Assembly: GCF_018403685.1 (NCBI RefSeq)
Contig: NZ_BOVK01000020.1
Span: forward strand, 1 to 48,975
DNA length: 48,975 nt
Origin: Xylanibacillus composti
GTDB taxonomy: Bacteria; Bacillota; Bacilli; Paenibacillales; K13
Direction: 5' to 3'
In this document: piece by piece, positions 15,589 through 23,841 of the stretch
Position numbering within the stretch: the stretch's first letter is position 1
How the letters are laid out: every line of letters begins with the position of its first letter
Translations under genes and position numbers: made by a program
The notes under the pieces: model-generated
What the model saw: the letters and a program-made list of their open reading frames with translations, nothing else
Databases searched by the model: none
Told to the model about the DNA's origin: nothing

Positions 15589-15645
15589 TTTATAGTAAAA
15601 CATTTTCCTTCGCAGTTATGCCCTGGATTCCCCCTAGGAGATTCC
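15589..15645 (-). promoter_or_regulatory. candidate activator site and -10 ahead of the biosynthetic operon
   Basis: Between the regulator stop and the exporter start lies an imperfect dyad at 15625-15645, centred on CCTAGG, with 8 of 10 half-site positions matching (outer arms GGA and TCC). A TATAAA -10 candidate on the minus strand sits at 15589-15594, with no good -35. The dyad centre is then roughly 50 bases upstream of the expected start point, where an activator such as the adjacent LuxR-type protein would bind. This is inferred from spacing only. Confidence 0.4.
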
Positions 15646-15659
15646 GAAAAACCCCTCCC

Positions 15660-16331
15660 TCACATACAGGAGTTTTGCAAAGCCTTCAGGCAATCGTCGA
15701 GCAGCTGCTTCCGCATCGCCTTATGAGCGGCTTCCTTGCGGTTCCTCGTCCGAAGCTTGCGATTAATCGAGGTAATGTAGTTGCTGATAGAATGCTCTTC
15801 AATCCGCAGCAGTTCCTGTATCTCTGACGTGTTTTTTCCCAAATACACATAAGCCAGCAGTTTTTTCTCTTGCGGGGTGAGCATTTTTTGAGTCCGTTCT
15901 TTAAGCAACCGGGAAAATTCGCTGCGCAGAGCCGCTGCTGCGGAAAAATGGATGGACGCCCGCTCGCGGGCCGCCTCGCGTATGACTTCCAAAATTTCTT
16001 CGTGCCCAGAGTCTTTGACTACATAGTTGGTTGCCCCGTACAGCAGCGAATTCCATACCGACTTGCCTTCCCTGGAATCTGACAGCACAATCACTTTGAC
16101 ATCCGCTTTCTGTTCGAGAATTTCCTGAATCCAGTCGAATTGTTCCTCCTTCCCTTGACAAGGGGCTGACCACAGCACGACATCCACATCCAGATGAGAG
16201 AAGACCGCCATCGCAGCTTGCAGTGTGGCAACGGCACCGACTAGCCACATATCATCTGTTTGTTCCATATACCCCTTTGTATGCTCTCTCCATTCCGCAT
16301 CTTCGTCGATCAACAGGACGCGAATTTTCAT
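15660..16331 (-). CDS. orphan LuxR/NarL-type regulator with atypical receiver domain
   Basis: A 223-residue two-domain regulator: a receiver domain (residues 1-120) and a LuxR-type helix-turn-helix (about 150-210, MLTPQEKKLLAYVYLGKNTSEI). The acidic pocket LLIDED, the switch Ser84 and Lys106 are kept. But the position of the phosphorylated Asp reads VVLWSAPCQG, so Ser55 replaces Asp. It may therefore respond to a ligand or work constitutively, as other atypical response regulators do. No histidine kinase is nearby. The start is uncertain: a GTG about 39 bases upstream of this ATG has the better AGGAAGG ribosome site. It heads the cluster and is the likely pathway-specific activator. Confidence 0.8.
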   Translation of the reverse strand: MKIRVLLIDEDAEWREHTKGYMEQTDDMWLVGAVATLQAAMAVFSHLDVDVVLWSAPCQGKEEQFDWIQEILEQKADVKVIVLSDSREGKSVWNSLLYGATNYVVKDSGHEEILEVIREAARERASIHFSAAAALRSEFSRLLKERTQKMLTPQEKKLLAYVYLGKNTSEIQELLRIEEHSISNYITSINRKLRTRNRKEAAHKAMRKQLLDDCLKALQNSCM

Positions 16332-16525
16332 AAATTTGTTTACCACCCCATTCATCAAAATAGCCGACACGCCGCCCCCCTTCCTAGTCTCTTTTACGAT
16401 TGCATAAGAGCATTTCCTCTTTGCAGCGTATATATATTTTTCCGTCTTCCAACACCCGCATGAGGAGTCCATGTTGTCTGCTCGGCCAGAAGGGATTTGG
16501 CCGCAGGGTGGCGAATAGGTGATGC

Positions 16526-18739
16526 ATGAAAACTTTAGTGATAGCAGAAAAACCGGATATGGGCCGCAACATTGCCGCCGTGATTGAACCGAAGGCTCGG
16601 AATAAACGAACGCATCTGGAAGGTGAGCAGTATATCATTACCTGGGCGATCGGGCATTTGATCAGCTTGGCCGAGCCGGATAAATATGATGTGAAATACA
16701 AGAAGTGGCAGTTGCATGACCTTCCGATCCTTCCGCGAACATTCAAGCTTGTCCCTTACAGCAAGACGAGAGATCAGCTCCAGGTAATAGCAGATCTCGC
16801 CAAACACTGCAATCGACTGGTGAACGCATGCGATGCGGGACGCGAAGGCCAGTATATCTTTTATTTGATCCAACAACATCTGAAGCTAAAGCAGCCTGTC
16901 CAGCGTCTGTGGATCTCGGATTTGACACCGGAGACAATTCGGAACGGATTTGCCCAGCTGCGGGATGGCGCAGCGTATGAACACTTGACGAAAGCGGCCA
17001 AGGCGCGAAGCGAAGCAGATTGGCTGATTGGCATGAACGGCACCAGGGCTTTCACCACGAAGCATCAAGTGCTGCTTTCCGTAGGGCGGGTACAAACTCC
17101 TGTACTAGCGCTGATCTATGATCGTCAGAAGCAAATGGAGAGCTTTGTCTCGCAAACCTTTTACAGTGTGATCGCGGCATTCCAGCAAGATGACAACATG
17201 TATAACGGCCACTGGCAAGGCGAACGCATTGAGGATCAGAAGCTGGCTCAGCGCATCGTGGAAGAAACAACCGGTCAACCCGGCCGCATTGAGCAGTACG
17301 ACAAGAAAGAAAGCAAGGAGTATCCGCCCAAGCTCTATGATTTGACGCTTCTACAGCGGGATGCCAATGCGAAATTCGGCTTTTCTGCCAAGAAGACACT
17401 GGATGTAGCTCAGGCGCTTTACGAGAAGCATAAAGTGATCTCATATCCGAGGACAAATTCGAACTACGTGACAGAACAAAACATTCCCGAAATGCACCGC
17501 GCCTTGGAATGTATCCGAAAGTCTTCCTATAACGAGCTTGCGTCGACGGCTGACAAACGTTTCGTGCATCGGAATAATGCGCAAATATGCAACCCGGCGA
17601 GAGTAGAAGACCATCACGCAATCCTCCCTACTCATAAACAGCCAGGAAAGCTCGGAGCGGATGAAGCTAAGCTATACGAGCTGATTGTCCGCAGATTTCT
17701 CAGCCATTTTCATCCTCCCGCTGTGTATACTGTGCACACCATTCTAACCGTGGTGGGAAAGCATCCATTCAAAACCACAATCAAGGAACGGTTGCAGTTT
17801 GGATGGAAGATACTGGATCAAAAGGAGGAGGGAAAGAAGCGCTCACGTTCGCGCTCGGACAGCGAGGAAGAAGAAACAGAAATCGAAATCCCGTTCGTCT
17901 TGGATGCAAACAGCGGTGTCAGCTGCGTGAAAGCGGAAGCCAAGGAAAAGCAAACCCAGCCGCCCAAGCCCTATACGGAGGGCACCTTGCTGAAGGCCAT
18001 GGAGAGTGCGGGTCGACAGGTGGAGGATGAACAGCTGCGAGATGCCATGAAGGATAGCGGATTAGGCACACCGGCCACACGCGCAGCTACCATTGAGAGA
18101 CTGAAACAGGTGGGATATATTCAGATGAGCGGCAAGCGAATTGCCATCACTCAGAAGGGCAGGACTGCAATCGAGGTTATTCGCAGGGCAGGCATTCAGC
18201 TGTTGACTTCACCTGAAATGACGGGCATGTGGGAAAAGCGCCTGCACGACATTTCACGCGGACTCGCGTCCGATGAAGCCTTCATGGAAAAGGTTAGGCA
18301 ATTTGCCACAATGATCGTGGACAAAGTACGTGTGCAGCAGCGCGCAGAGCGGTCAGCCTTCGGCGAAGATGCGGACAGCCGGGGGTCGGGGAGAAGGCGC
18401 AAGTCAAGCATTCCTCGCAAAACTGGGGATAAGAAAAACGGGTCAAAGCCCGTTCAACCGGCGGGACAGAATCGAATGATCGCTCCTTGCCCAAGGAGCG
18501 GCTGCGGCGGCAGCATCATTCTCGGCAGAAAAGGATATGGCTGCACACATTACAAGGCAGGCTGCGGCTTCGTCATCTGGAAGGAGAGCTTCGGCAAGAC
18601 GTTAACCGAAGCGATGGTTCGTTCGCTGTTGACGAAAGGCCGAACCAGCTTGTTGAAGTTCAAGGATGCCGACAAGGGCGACATCAAAACCCGCATTGTC
18701 CTCGCTGATCCGAATACCGGTTCGTTGAGGCTGGAATAA
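16526..18739 (+). CDS. topB: DNA topoisomerase III
   Basis: A 737-residue type IA topoisomerase that passes single DNA strands to relax or decatenate DNA and resolve recombination intermediates. The TOPRIM start KTLVIAEKPDMGRNIA and acidic DAGREGQ are present, and the catalytic Tyr is in ISYPRTNSNY. SVGRVQTPVLALIYDRQ is the domain II/III signature. The C-terminus has a basic linker and a cysteine-containing segment, CPRSGCGGSIILGRKGYGCTHY, like a topoisomerase zinc motif. It is the only long plus-strand gene, divergent from the cluster regulator, and ends at a strong bidirectional terminator. This looks like the housekeeping TopB of Bacilli and not a plasmid TraE-type copy, though that distinction is not certain. 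Confidence 0.95.
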   Translation: MKTLVIAEKPDMGRNIAAVIEPKARNKRTHLEGEQYIITWAIGHLISLAEPDKYDVKYKKWQLHDLPILPRTFKLVPYSKTRDQLQVIADLAKHCNRLVNACDAGREGQYIFYLIQQHLKLKQPVQRLWISDLTPETIRNGFAQLRDGAAYEHLTKAAKARSEADWLIGMNGTRAFTTKHQVLLSVGRVQTPVLALIYDRQKQMESFVSQTFYSVIAAFQQDDNMYNGHWQGERIEDQKLAQRIVEETTGQPGRIEQYDKKESKEYPPKLYDLTLLQRDANAKFGFSAKKTLDVAQALYEKHKVISYPRTNSNYVTEQNIPEMHRALECIRKSSYNELASTADKRFVHRNNAQICNPARVEDHHAILPTHKQPGKLGADEAKLYELIVRRFLSHFHPPAVYTVHTILTVVGKHPFKTTIKERLQFGWKILDQKEEGKKRSRSRSDSEEEETEIEIPFVLDANSGVSCVKAEAKEKQTQPPKPYTEGTLLKAMESAGRQVEDEQLRDAMKDSGLGTPATRAATIERLKQVGYIQMSGKRIAITQKGRTAIEVIRRAGIQLLTSPEMTGMWEKRLHDISRGLASDEAFMEKVRQFATMIVDKVRVQQRAERSAFGEDADSRGSGRRRKSSIPRKTGDKKNGSKPVQPAGQNRMIAPCPRSGCGGSIILGRKGYGCTHYKAGCGFVIWKESFGKTLTEAMVRSLLTKGRTSLLKFKDADKGDIKTRIVLADPNTGSLRLE

Positions 18740-18782
18740 AAAAATGGTTGGGCAGGAACTTCGTTCCCCCAACCATTTTTTT
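18738..18782. terminator. bidirectional terminator between topB and sugar ABC permease
   Basis: Perfect 15-base outer arms, seven A then TGGTTGGG paired with CCCAACCA then seven T, enclose a second GGAAC/GTTCC stem. The poly-A and poly-T ends provide a T tract on both strands, serving the converging topB and permease genes. Confidence 0.92.
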
Positions 18783-18797
18783 GCGTGTATCTCCATC

Positions 18798-19787
18798 TCA
18801 GGCTTTTCTCCTTGACAGATGAATAAAGGTTATGGACAAGGCCAGCACCAGAATCGTTCCCTTGACAATATCATGCGAGTAGTACGGAAGATTCATCATG
18901 GTCAAGCCATTGAGCAAAATGCCAATCAGTACCGCGCCGAAAAATGTGCCGATTACGTTCGGCTTGCCTGCGCCGAATACGGAATACCCTACGAACACAG
19001 CCGCTACCGATTCCATAAGCAGCGGAGCGCCAGCGTCGATTTGACCGGACCCAACCCGCGCCGCATACAGCACACCGGCAAATCCCGCCAATGAGCCGGA
19101 AAGCACATAGGCAGCCAACCGCACGCGATTGACCTTAATGCCGGACAATCGGGCAGCTTCGCGGTTGCCTCCGGTTATATACATCTGTCTTCCCCAACGG
19201 GTATAGCGGAGAAGAATATGCACGACCGCAACAGTCACAAGCAGCAAGATGACCGGGAATGGAATGCCCCACAGCTTGCCTTGGCCTATCCATAGAAAGC
19301 TGTCGTGGAAAGTGCCAGGCGCCTTATCTCCGTTCGGCATCAGCATTTGATTATAAATCGAGTAGCCTTTTGTGAACGTTTTTTGCACCCCTGCAATGAT
19401 GTACATCATTGCAAGAGTGGCAAGCAGGTCGGGTATTCGGATGCGAACGATCAGCAAGGAATTCAGCATGCCGATGCAAGCCCCCAACACGACGGGAACG
19501 ATCAAAACAATGTACAGCGGCTGCTCGTACCAAACCATCAAGGCTGCCGCCACGACTGTAGCCAGCGATGCGGTGGAGCCAACAGATAAATCAAATCCGT
19601 CAACGATTTGCGAGATCGTTACCCCGATTGCAATAAACGTGACAATCGCGATGGAACGCAAAATGTCCGTAATATTGCTGTAAGTCAGGAAGTGCTCCTC
19701 CGTCAGGGAGAAAAATACAAACACGCCGATGATGACTACGATAGCGCCATATTTGAATGTTAGATCAAGCAACCTGTTATTGTTCAT
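18798..19787 (-). CDS. sugar ABC transporter permease (RbsC-like, CUT2)
   Basis: A 329-residue membrane protein with about ten hydrophobic segments, forming the channel of a CUT2-type sugar importer. EAARLSGIKVNRVRLAAYVLSG is the typical contact loop of the RbsC family that docks with the ATPase. Its ATG at 19787 lies inside the ATPase gene end (11-base overlap) with GGAGG nine bases upstream. It is the last gene of a three-gene operon of binding protein, double ATPase and permease, and ends at the shared terminator. The sugar is unknown. Confidence 0.92.
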   Translation of the reverse strand: MNNNRLLDLTFKYGAIVVIIGVFVFFSLTEEHFLTYSNITDILRSIAIVTFIAIGVTISQIVDGFDLSVGSTASLATVVAAALMVWYEQPLYIVLIVPVVLGACIGMLNSLLIVRIRIPDLLATLAMMYIIAGVQKTFTKGYSIYNQMLMPNGDKAPGTFHDSFLWIGQGKLWGIPFPVILLLVTVAVVHILLRYTRWGRQMYITGGNREAARLSGIKVNRVRLAAYVLSGSLAGFAGVLYAARVGSGQIDAGAPLLMESVAAVFVGYSVFGAGKPNVIGTFFGAVLIGILLNGLTMMNLPYYSHDIVKGTILVLALSITFIHLSRRKA

Positions 19788-21294
19788 TGTCCTCTGCCTC
19801 CGTTCCGCCGCTGGCATAATACATGATGGTATCCTGAGTCGCTTCGTCCCTCGTCAATTCTTTGACAATCCGCCCGTCGCACATGACGAGTATCCGATCC
19901 GCAATCCCGAGAATCTCCGCTAGTTCGGAAGAGAAATAAATAATTCCTTTGCCCTGCTCTGCCAATTCTCCGATCAGCTTGAACATATCGCTCTTGGCGC
20001 CGATATCGATTCCCTTGGTCGGTTCATCGAATAAATAAACATCCGCTTGAGTCGGCAGCCACTTGCCAACGACCACCTTCTGCTGATTGCCTCCGCTTAA
20101 CAGCCCCACCTTCTGCTGAACATGCGGCGTCTTCACGCCCAGCTGCTCGACCATGCTGCGCGCGTGCTCGGTTTCCCGCTGCGTCTGCAGAAAGCCTGCT
20201 CGGCTAAATTGCTTCATCGTCGGGACAGTCAAATTGTCGCGCACGGATTCATCGACCAGGATGCCTTGCTTCCGCCTTTCCTCCGGCACTAATACAATCC
20301 CGTTTTGAATAGCCTCGAACGGCTCCGCAAAACGGTGGGATCGTCCATTCAGCCGGATGCTTCCCGTATCCGCACGATCTGCCCCGAATAGGACACGGGA
20401 CAGCTCTGTCTTGCCGGCTCCGACCAGCCCGGCAATACCAAGAATCTCGCCTTCCCTGAGAGAGAAATTCACATTTCTAACCTTTTGCCCATACTGAAGG
20501 TTTTCAACCCGCAGCAATTCGTTCCCTATTGGCACACTCAGCTTCGGAAACTCTTCCTCAAAGGCTCTGCCAAGCATATTCTGAATAACAGCGGGAATCG
20601 TCGTTTCCTTCACGGACTGAACGGATACGACTTCTCCGTCACGCATAACCGTTATCCTGTCGCAAATGTTGAATACTTCAGGCAACCGATGAGAGATGAA
20701 GATGCATGCTACCCCGTCCGCTTTCAATTGGCGCATAATAGCGAACAATCTCTCCGCTTCGTCAGAGCTTAGCGGCGCGGTAGGCTCATCGAAAATCACC
20801 ACCCGCGTCTGCTGTACGACTGCTCTTGCGATCAGCACGAGCTGCTTCTGTGAAATCGACAGTTCATCAACCTGCATCGTTACAGGAATTTCTGCGCCAA
20901 GCCGCTTCAGCACAGCTGTTGCTTCCCGCTTGATGCTTCCCCAGCGGAGCCAGCCGCTTCCACTTCTGCGGCTCATCCGATCCATAAAGATGTTCTCCGC
21001 GACTGACAAATTGCCGACAAGCGCCGTATCCACTTCCTGATAGATACAAATGATCCCGTGAAGCAGCGCATCTGAAGGAGAGTGAATCGCAATTTCCCTC
21101 CCTTCCAATTGTATCGTGCCTGAATCAGGGGTATATGCGCCGGATAAAATTTTCATTAACGTACTTTTGCCTGCTCCGTTAGCCCCAAGCAGTGCATGAA
21201 TTTCCCCTGAATGAACGGAGAAATCTACGTTCTTCAGCGCCTGCACGCCCGGAAAGTTTTTCGTGATGCTGTTCATCGCCAATGCTGGCTGCAT
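19777..21294 (-). CDS. sugar ABC transporter ATP-binding protein (RbsA-like)
   Basis: A 505-residue fusion of two ABC ATPase domains, as in RbsA/MglA/AraG. The first domain has a full Walker A loop, GANGAGKST (residues 37-45), and DEPTAPLS Walker B. The second has GLVGAGKTEL and LSGGNQQKVVVGKWL with DEPTKGID. The first-domain signature is degenerate (ELSISQKQLV), which is normal for this family. Start ATG at 21294 with AAGGAGG ten bases upstream; the longer TTG version lacks a ribosome site. The gene is separated from the binding protein by a hairpin and overlaps the permease. Confidence 0.94.
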   Translation of the reverse strand: MQPALAMNSITKNFPGVQALKNVDFSVHSGEIHALLGANGAGKSTLMKILSGAYTPDSGTIQLEGREIAIHSPSDALLHGIICIYQEVDTALVGNLSVAENIFMDRMSRRSGSGWLRWGSIKREATAVLKRLGAEIPVTMQVDELSISQKQLVLIARAVVQQTRVVIFDEPTAPLSSDEAERLFAIMRQLKADGVACIFISHRLPEVFNICDRITVMRDGEVVSVQSVKETTIPAVIQNMLGRAFEEEFPKLSVPIGNELLRVENLQYGQKVRNVNFSLREGEILGIAGLVGAGKTELSRVLFGADRADTGSIRLNGRSHRFAEPFEAIQNGIVLVPEERRKQGILVDESVRDNLTVPTMKQFSRAGFLQTQRETEHARSMVEQLGVKTPHVQQKVGLLSGGNQQKVVVGKWLPTQADVYLFDEPTKGIDIGAKSDMFKLIGELAEQGKGIIYFSSELAEILGIADRILVMCDGRIVKELTRDEATQDTIMYYASGGTEAEDNEQ

Positions 21295-21324
21295 AGGGAA
21301 CGGACCTCCTTGCAATCAATGGAA

Positions 21325-21349
21325 ACCCCATCGGACGGGCCGATGGGGT
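21325..21349 (-). promoter_or_regulatory. intercistronic hairpin between binding-protein and ATPase genes
   Basis: Perfect 10-base arms ACCCCATCGG and CCGATGGGGT around a 5-base loop, 26 bases after the binding-protein stop and 30 before the ATPase start. There is no T tract, so it more likely stabilises the upstream mRNA or partly attenuates than terminates. Confidence 0.65.
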
Positions 21350-21375
21350 CGGTTCAGCTCTATAGGGTTCACCAA

Positions 21376-22488
21376 TTATTGTTCAATTTCCTTCATCCAG
21401 TCTGTGTAGCCTTGCTCGCTGCTTCCCCAGCCTTCTACATACTCGGAAAGCTCTTCAGTAGAAATCTGTTCTTCAGGCAGGTTGTCTGCCGACACAAAGA
21501 CGGGCTCCAGAATAACCTTCTCAGGTGTTTCATCCCCATTGAACTTTTGGTACAGGTAGCGGACTTGTACGCGACCAATATCTGTCGGATCTACTGCAGC
21601 CGAAGCGATCCATGGATTAGAAGGATCTTGAATCATCTGCAGGTCTTCGTCGCTCATGTCAATGCCATACACTTTAATTTCTGTGCGGCCCGCTTGTTGA
21701 ATGGCCAATGATGCGCCCTTGGCGAATTCATCCCAAGCTGCCCATACTGCGTCGATTTCGCCTTCCGGATATTTCTTCAGCAAGGCTTCCATCTGAGACT
21801 GGGAATCCAGCAACGGATTGGAGGCATTGCCGAACGAGGCGATTTCGGTAATGTTCGGATACTTCGCTTGGAACTCCTCATAAGCGATTTGTCTGCGTTC
21901 CATTGGTGCAAAGCCGGCAACCCATACTTTTACAATATTGCCCTCTTCCCCAATGTCCTGTGCCAGACGATCCAGCGTCAATTCCGCCATTTTCTGGTCG
22001 TCCTGCTGAAGGTCGGTTACGCCTTCCATTTCCATGGCAGCGTCAAAAGCGACTACCGCAATTCCATTGTCCAGCGCTTTTTGCACGCCTGCTTGCAGCG
22101 CATCCTTATTGCCATGGTCGATCAGGATGCCGTCAAACTTTTGGTTGACCGCTTGATCGAGGTTGGATGCCATCTTGGCAATGTCGTTGTCAGATGCGAA
22201 AACGGTCACTTCGCCGCCAAGCTTCTCTGCCTGTTCTTTCACACCGTTAATATATTGCGCGGAGAATGTACCCGTGTTGAACTGCATGATCAGTGCAATC
22301 TTCTTGCCGGCCAGATGATTCTCTGCTCCAGCATCCTGTGTCCCAGCATTGCTTTCTCCTTCGCTGTTTGCTTCATTGCCGACATTGCTTGCATTGCCGT
22401 TGCCGCCATTCGAGCCACAAGCTGCAAGCAAAGCTGCAGTCAGGACAGCGACGAGAAGCAGCATGATGATACGTTTGGTTTGTGCCAT
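21376..22488 (-). CDS. sugar-binding lipoprotein of CUT2 ABC transporter
   Basis: A 370-residue extracellular sugar-binding lipoprotein of the RbsB-type (periplasmic-binding protein class B). It opens with a basic-hydrophobic signal peptide ending in the lipobox LLAAC (Cys24), then a Gly/Asn/Ser-rich linker. The domain begins KKIALIMQFNTGTFSAQYINGV and includes FDGILIDHGNKDALQAGV and AVWAAWDEFAKGA, as in ribose/galactose-type receptors. ATG at 22488 has GGGGGAG nine bases upstream. It is first in its operon behind a good promoter. Ligand unknown; nothing adjacent names it. Confidence 0.92.
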   Translation of the reverse strand: MAQTKRIIMLLLVAVLTAALLAACGSNGGNGNASNVGNEANSEGESNAGTQDAGAENHLAGKKIALIMQFNTGTFSAQYINGVKEQAEKLGGEVTVFASDNDIAKMASNLDQAVNQKFDGILIDHGNKDALQAGVQKALDNGIAVVAFDAAMEMEGVTDLQQDDQKMAELTLDRLAQDIGEEGNIVKVWVAGFAPMERRQIAYEEFQAKYPNITEIASFGNASNPLLDSQSQMEALLKKYPEGEIDAVWAAWDEFAKGASLAIQQAGRTEIKVYGIDMSDEDLQMIQDPSNPWIASAAVDPTDIGRVQVRYLYQKFNGDETPEKVILEPVFVSADNLPEEQISTEELSEYVEGWGSSEQGYTDWMKEIEQ

Positions 22489-22526
22489 GTTCTGTTTCTC
22501 CCCCTGTGAATCTCTAAGTAGTAGTT

Positions 22527-22555
22527 TTAATTCCAACCTATTAGATTGGAATTAA
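22527..22555 (-). promoter_or_regulatory. inverted-repeat operator of the sugar ABC operon
   Basis: Perfect 10-base arms TTAATTCCAA and TTGGAATTAA separated by 9 bases, lying just downstream of the -10 at 22569-22574 and covering the early transcript. The position fits a repressor operator. No candidate regulator gene is next to the operon. Confidence 0.65.
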
Positions 22556-22568
22556 GATAATAATAGGT

Positions 22569-22597
22569 ATAGTAGCATTGATTGGAGGGTTCGTCAA
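22569..22597 (-). promoter_or_regulatory. promoter of the CUT2 sugar ABC operon
   Basis: Minus strand TTGACG, 17-base spacer, TACTAT: a near-consensus sigma-A promoter about 80 bases upstream of the binding-protein start. Confidence 0.8.
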
Positions 22598-22685
22598 GAG
22601 AAGGACGCATGCTGCATGAAGGGAGAATTGGCTTCAACTACTGCATTTGTTAGAATGGAAGGAACAGTGAAGGAGGAGCTCATCT

Positions 22686-22895
22686 ATGGCACGCACACGC
22701 AAATTGTTGACCGACGACGATTTTCAAGAAGCCATGAACAAGCAGTTTGCCGTTCGCGTATTCGAACATGACCATCTTATAAGCGCAGGCGGACGGATCA
22801 TCCGGTTTGACGATAATCAGGTAGTGATTCAACAAAGCATCAGCGATATCGCCTATCACGCCAGAGCGTCATGTGATTTCTTCGAAACCAGGTAA
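22686..22895 (+). CDS. small hypothetical protein
   Basis: A 69-residue protein I do not recognise. It is soluble, without signal or membrane segment, and has a basic N-terminus (MARTRKLLTDDDF) followed by a mixed region that could form a short beta-rich domain (ISAGGRIIRFDDNQVVIQQSI). The ATG is preceded by AAGGAGG nine bases away, a full-strength ribosome site, and the frame stops just before the palindrome shared with the converging hydrolase gene. The strong start signal and plausible composition support a real gene. Confidence 0.7.
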   Translation: MARTRKLLTDDDFQEAMNKQFAVRVFEHDHLISAGGRIIRFDDNQVVIQQSISDIAYHARASCDFFETR

Positions 22896-22901
22896 GATAG
22901 T

Positions 22902-22923
22902 CCGCGCGGATTAATCCGCGCGG
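22902..22923. repeat. perfect 22-base palindrome at converging gene ends
   Basis: CCGCGCGGA, TTAA, TCCGCGCGG: a perfect GC-rich palindrome able to form a 9-base-pair stem with a TTAA loop. It begins seven bases after the small plus-strand gene and contains the last codons and stop of the minus-strand hydrolase. Neither side has a T tract. It may still act as a transcription block or RNA 3' end for both genes. Confidence 0.6.
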
Positions 22924-23783
22924 TCGAAGTACTCGTAGAGAAATGACTCGCCATTTCGATAAAACCGGGGGTCGTAAATGCCAATTCGCTTGCCGTCGTC
23001 TTCCACGACAACGAACGGGGACCATTCAAACAAGGTTTTCGCCTTCGGATTTTCAGCGAATAGCGTATCCAGATCCGCCCCTTCTGCCGAAGTCAGCGTC
23101 GCTACTTCCTCCATTTCCTTCCACACCGTTCCCCGCTTAATCTCAACCTCGTGCTCTCTCTTGCCTATAACCGTGAAAAAACCTGGAATAAAGTCTGCAG
23201 ACAAAGCAACCTGTTCGTATTGTTGTCTTGCCTCATGATGCAATACAGCCCCTTGTGCAGTTTGGATGGCCACATGCATGGCCAATAACAGCCAAACTGC
23301 TCGATATACATGATGCTTCTGCCAACGACGGCCATAACGGGCTACAAGAAATCCGATGCCCATGACAAGCCAGAATACGAGATCGACAATCGGAATCGTG
23401 CCGAACGTGATGCGCACCGAAGAGAAAGGCTCCAGGTAGCCTGTCCCCCATGCATTGAATAGATCGCTCGTATTATGAATGCATACCGCAATAAGCGCGG
23501 TCACATACCAAATCCATCCGCGCACGCCGAAGATCAGTCGAGCCAATCCGGCAATCAAAGCCGCCCAAACGGGAGCCAGGAAAATGGAATGCGTGATGCC
23601 TCGATGCCACATCTGATAGCGGCCGGCAGTGTCCCACCATGCCGAGATTACATCGATGTCCGGAATCTGCGAGCCCGTTACGGCAGTCAGCAACAGGACA
23701 CGCTTTTCCTTTACGTTCATGTTGGATTTGTTGACTGCGCCATACAGCGTCAAGCCGAACAACGTGTGCGTAATGGTATCCAA
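22911..23783 (-). CDS. membrane-bound metal-dependent hydrolase (YdjM/YfhO-type)
   Basis: A 290-residue protein of the LexA-binding/YdjM-like inner-membrane hydrolase family (PF04307 type). The N-terminus DTITHTLFG, DIDVISAWW and the HRGITHSIFLAP motif give the His/Asp residues that define the family. Four or so membrane segments follow, then a soluble C-terminal region. The frame extends to a GTG at 23801, but the family starts at DTITHTLFG, and a TTG at 23783 with GGAGG upstream fits this, so I chose it. Its enzymatic substrate is unknown for the family. The final codons lie within a palindrome. Confidence 0.82.
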   Translation of the reverse strand: MDTITHTLFGLTLYGAVNKSNMNVKEKRVLLLTAVTGSQIPDIDVISAWWDTAGRYQMWHRGITHSIFLAPVWAALIAGLARLIFGVRGWIWYVTALIAVCIHNTSDLFNAWGTGYLEPFSSVRITFGTIPIVDLVFWLVMGIGFLVARYGRRWQKHHVYRAVWLLLAMHVAIQTAQGAVLHHEARQQYEQVALSADFIPGFFTVIGKREHEVEIKRGTVWKEMEEVATLTSAEGADLDTLFAENPKAKTLFEWSPFVVVEDDGKRIGIYDPRFYRNGESFLYEYFDRAD

Positions 23784-23841
23784 CGAATTGTACACCTCCA
23801 CGTAAATCAGTCCTGCGCTATATTATACACATTTTTGCGTG

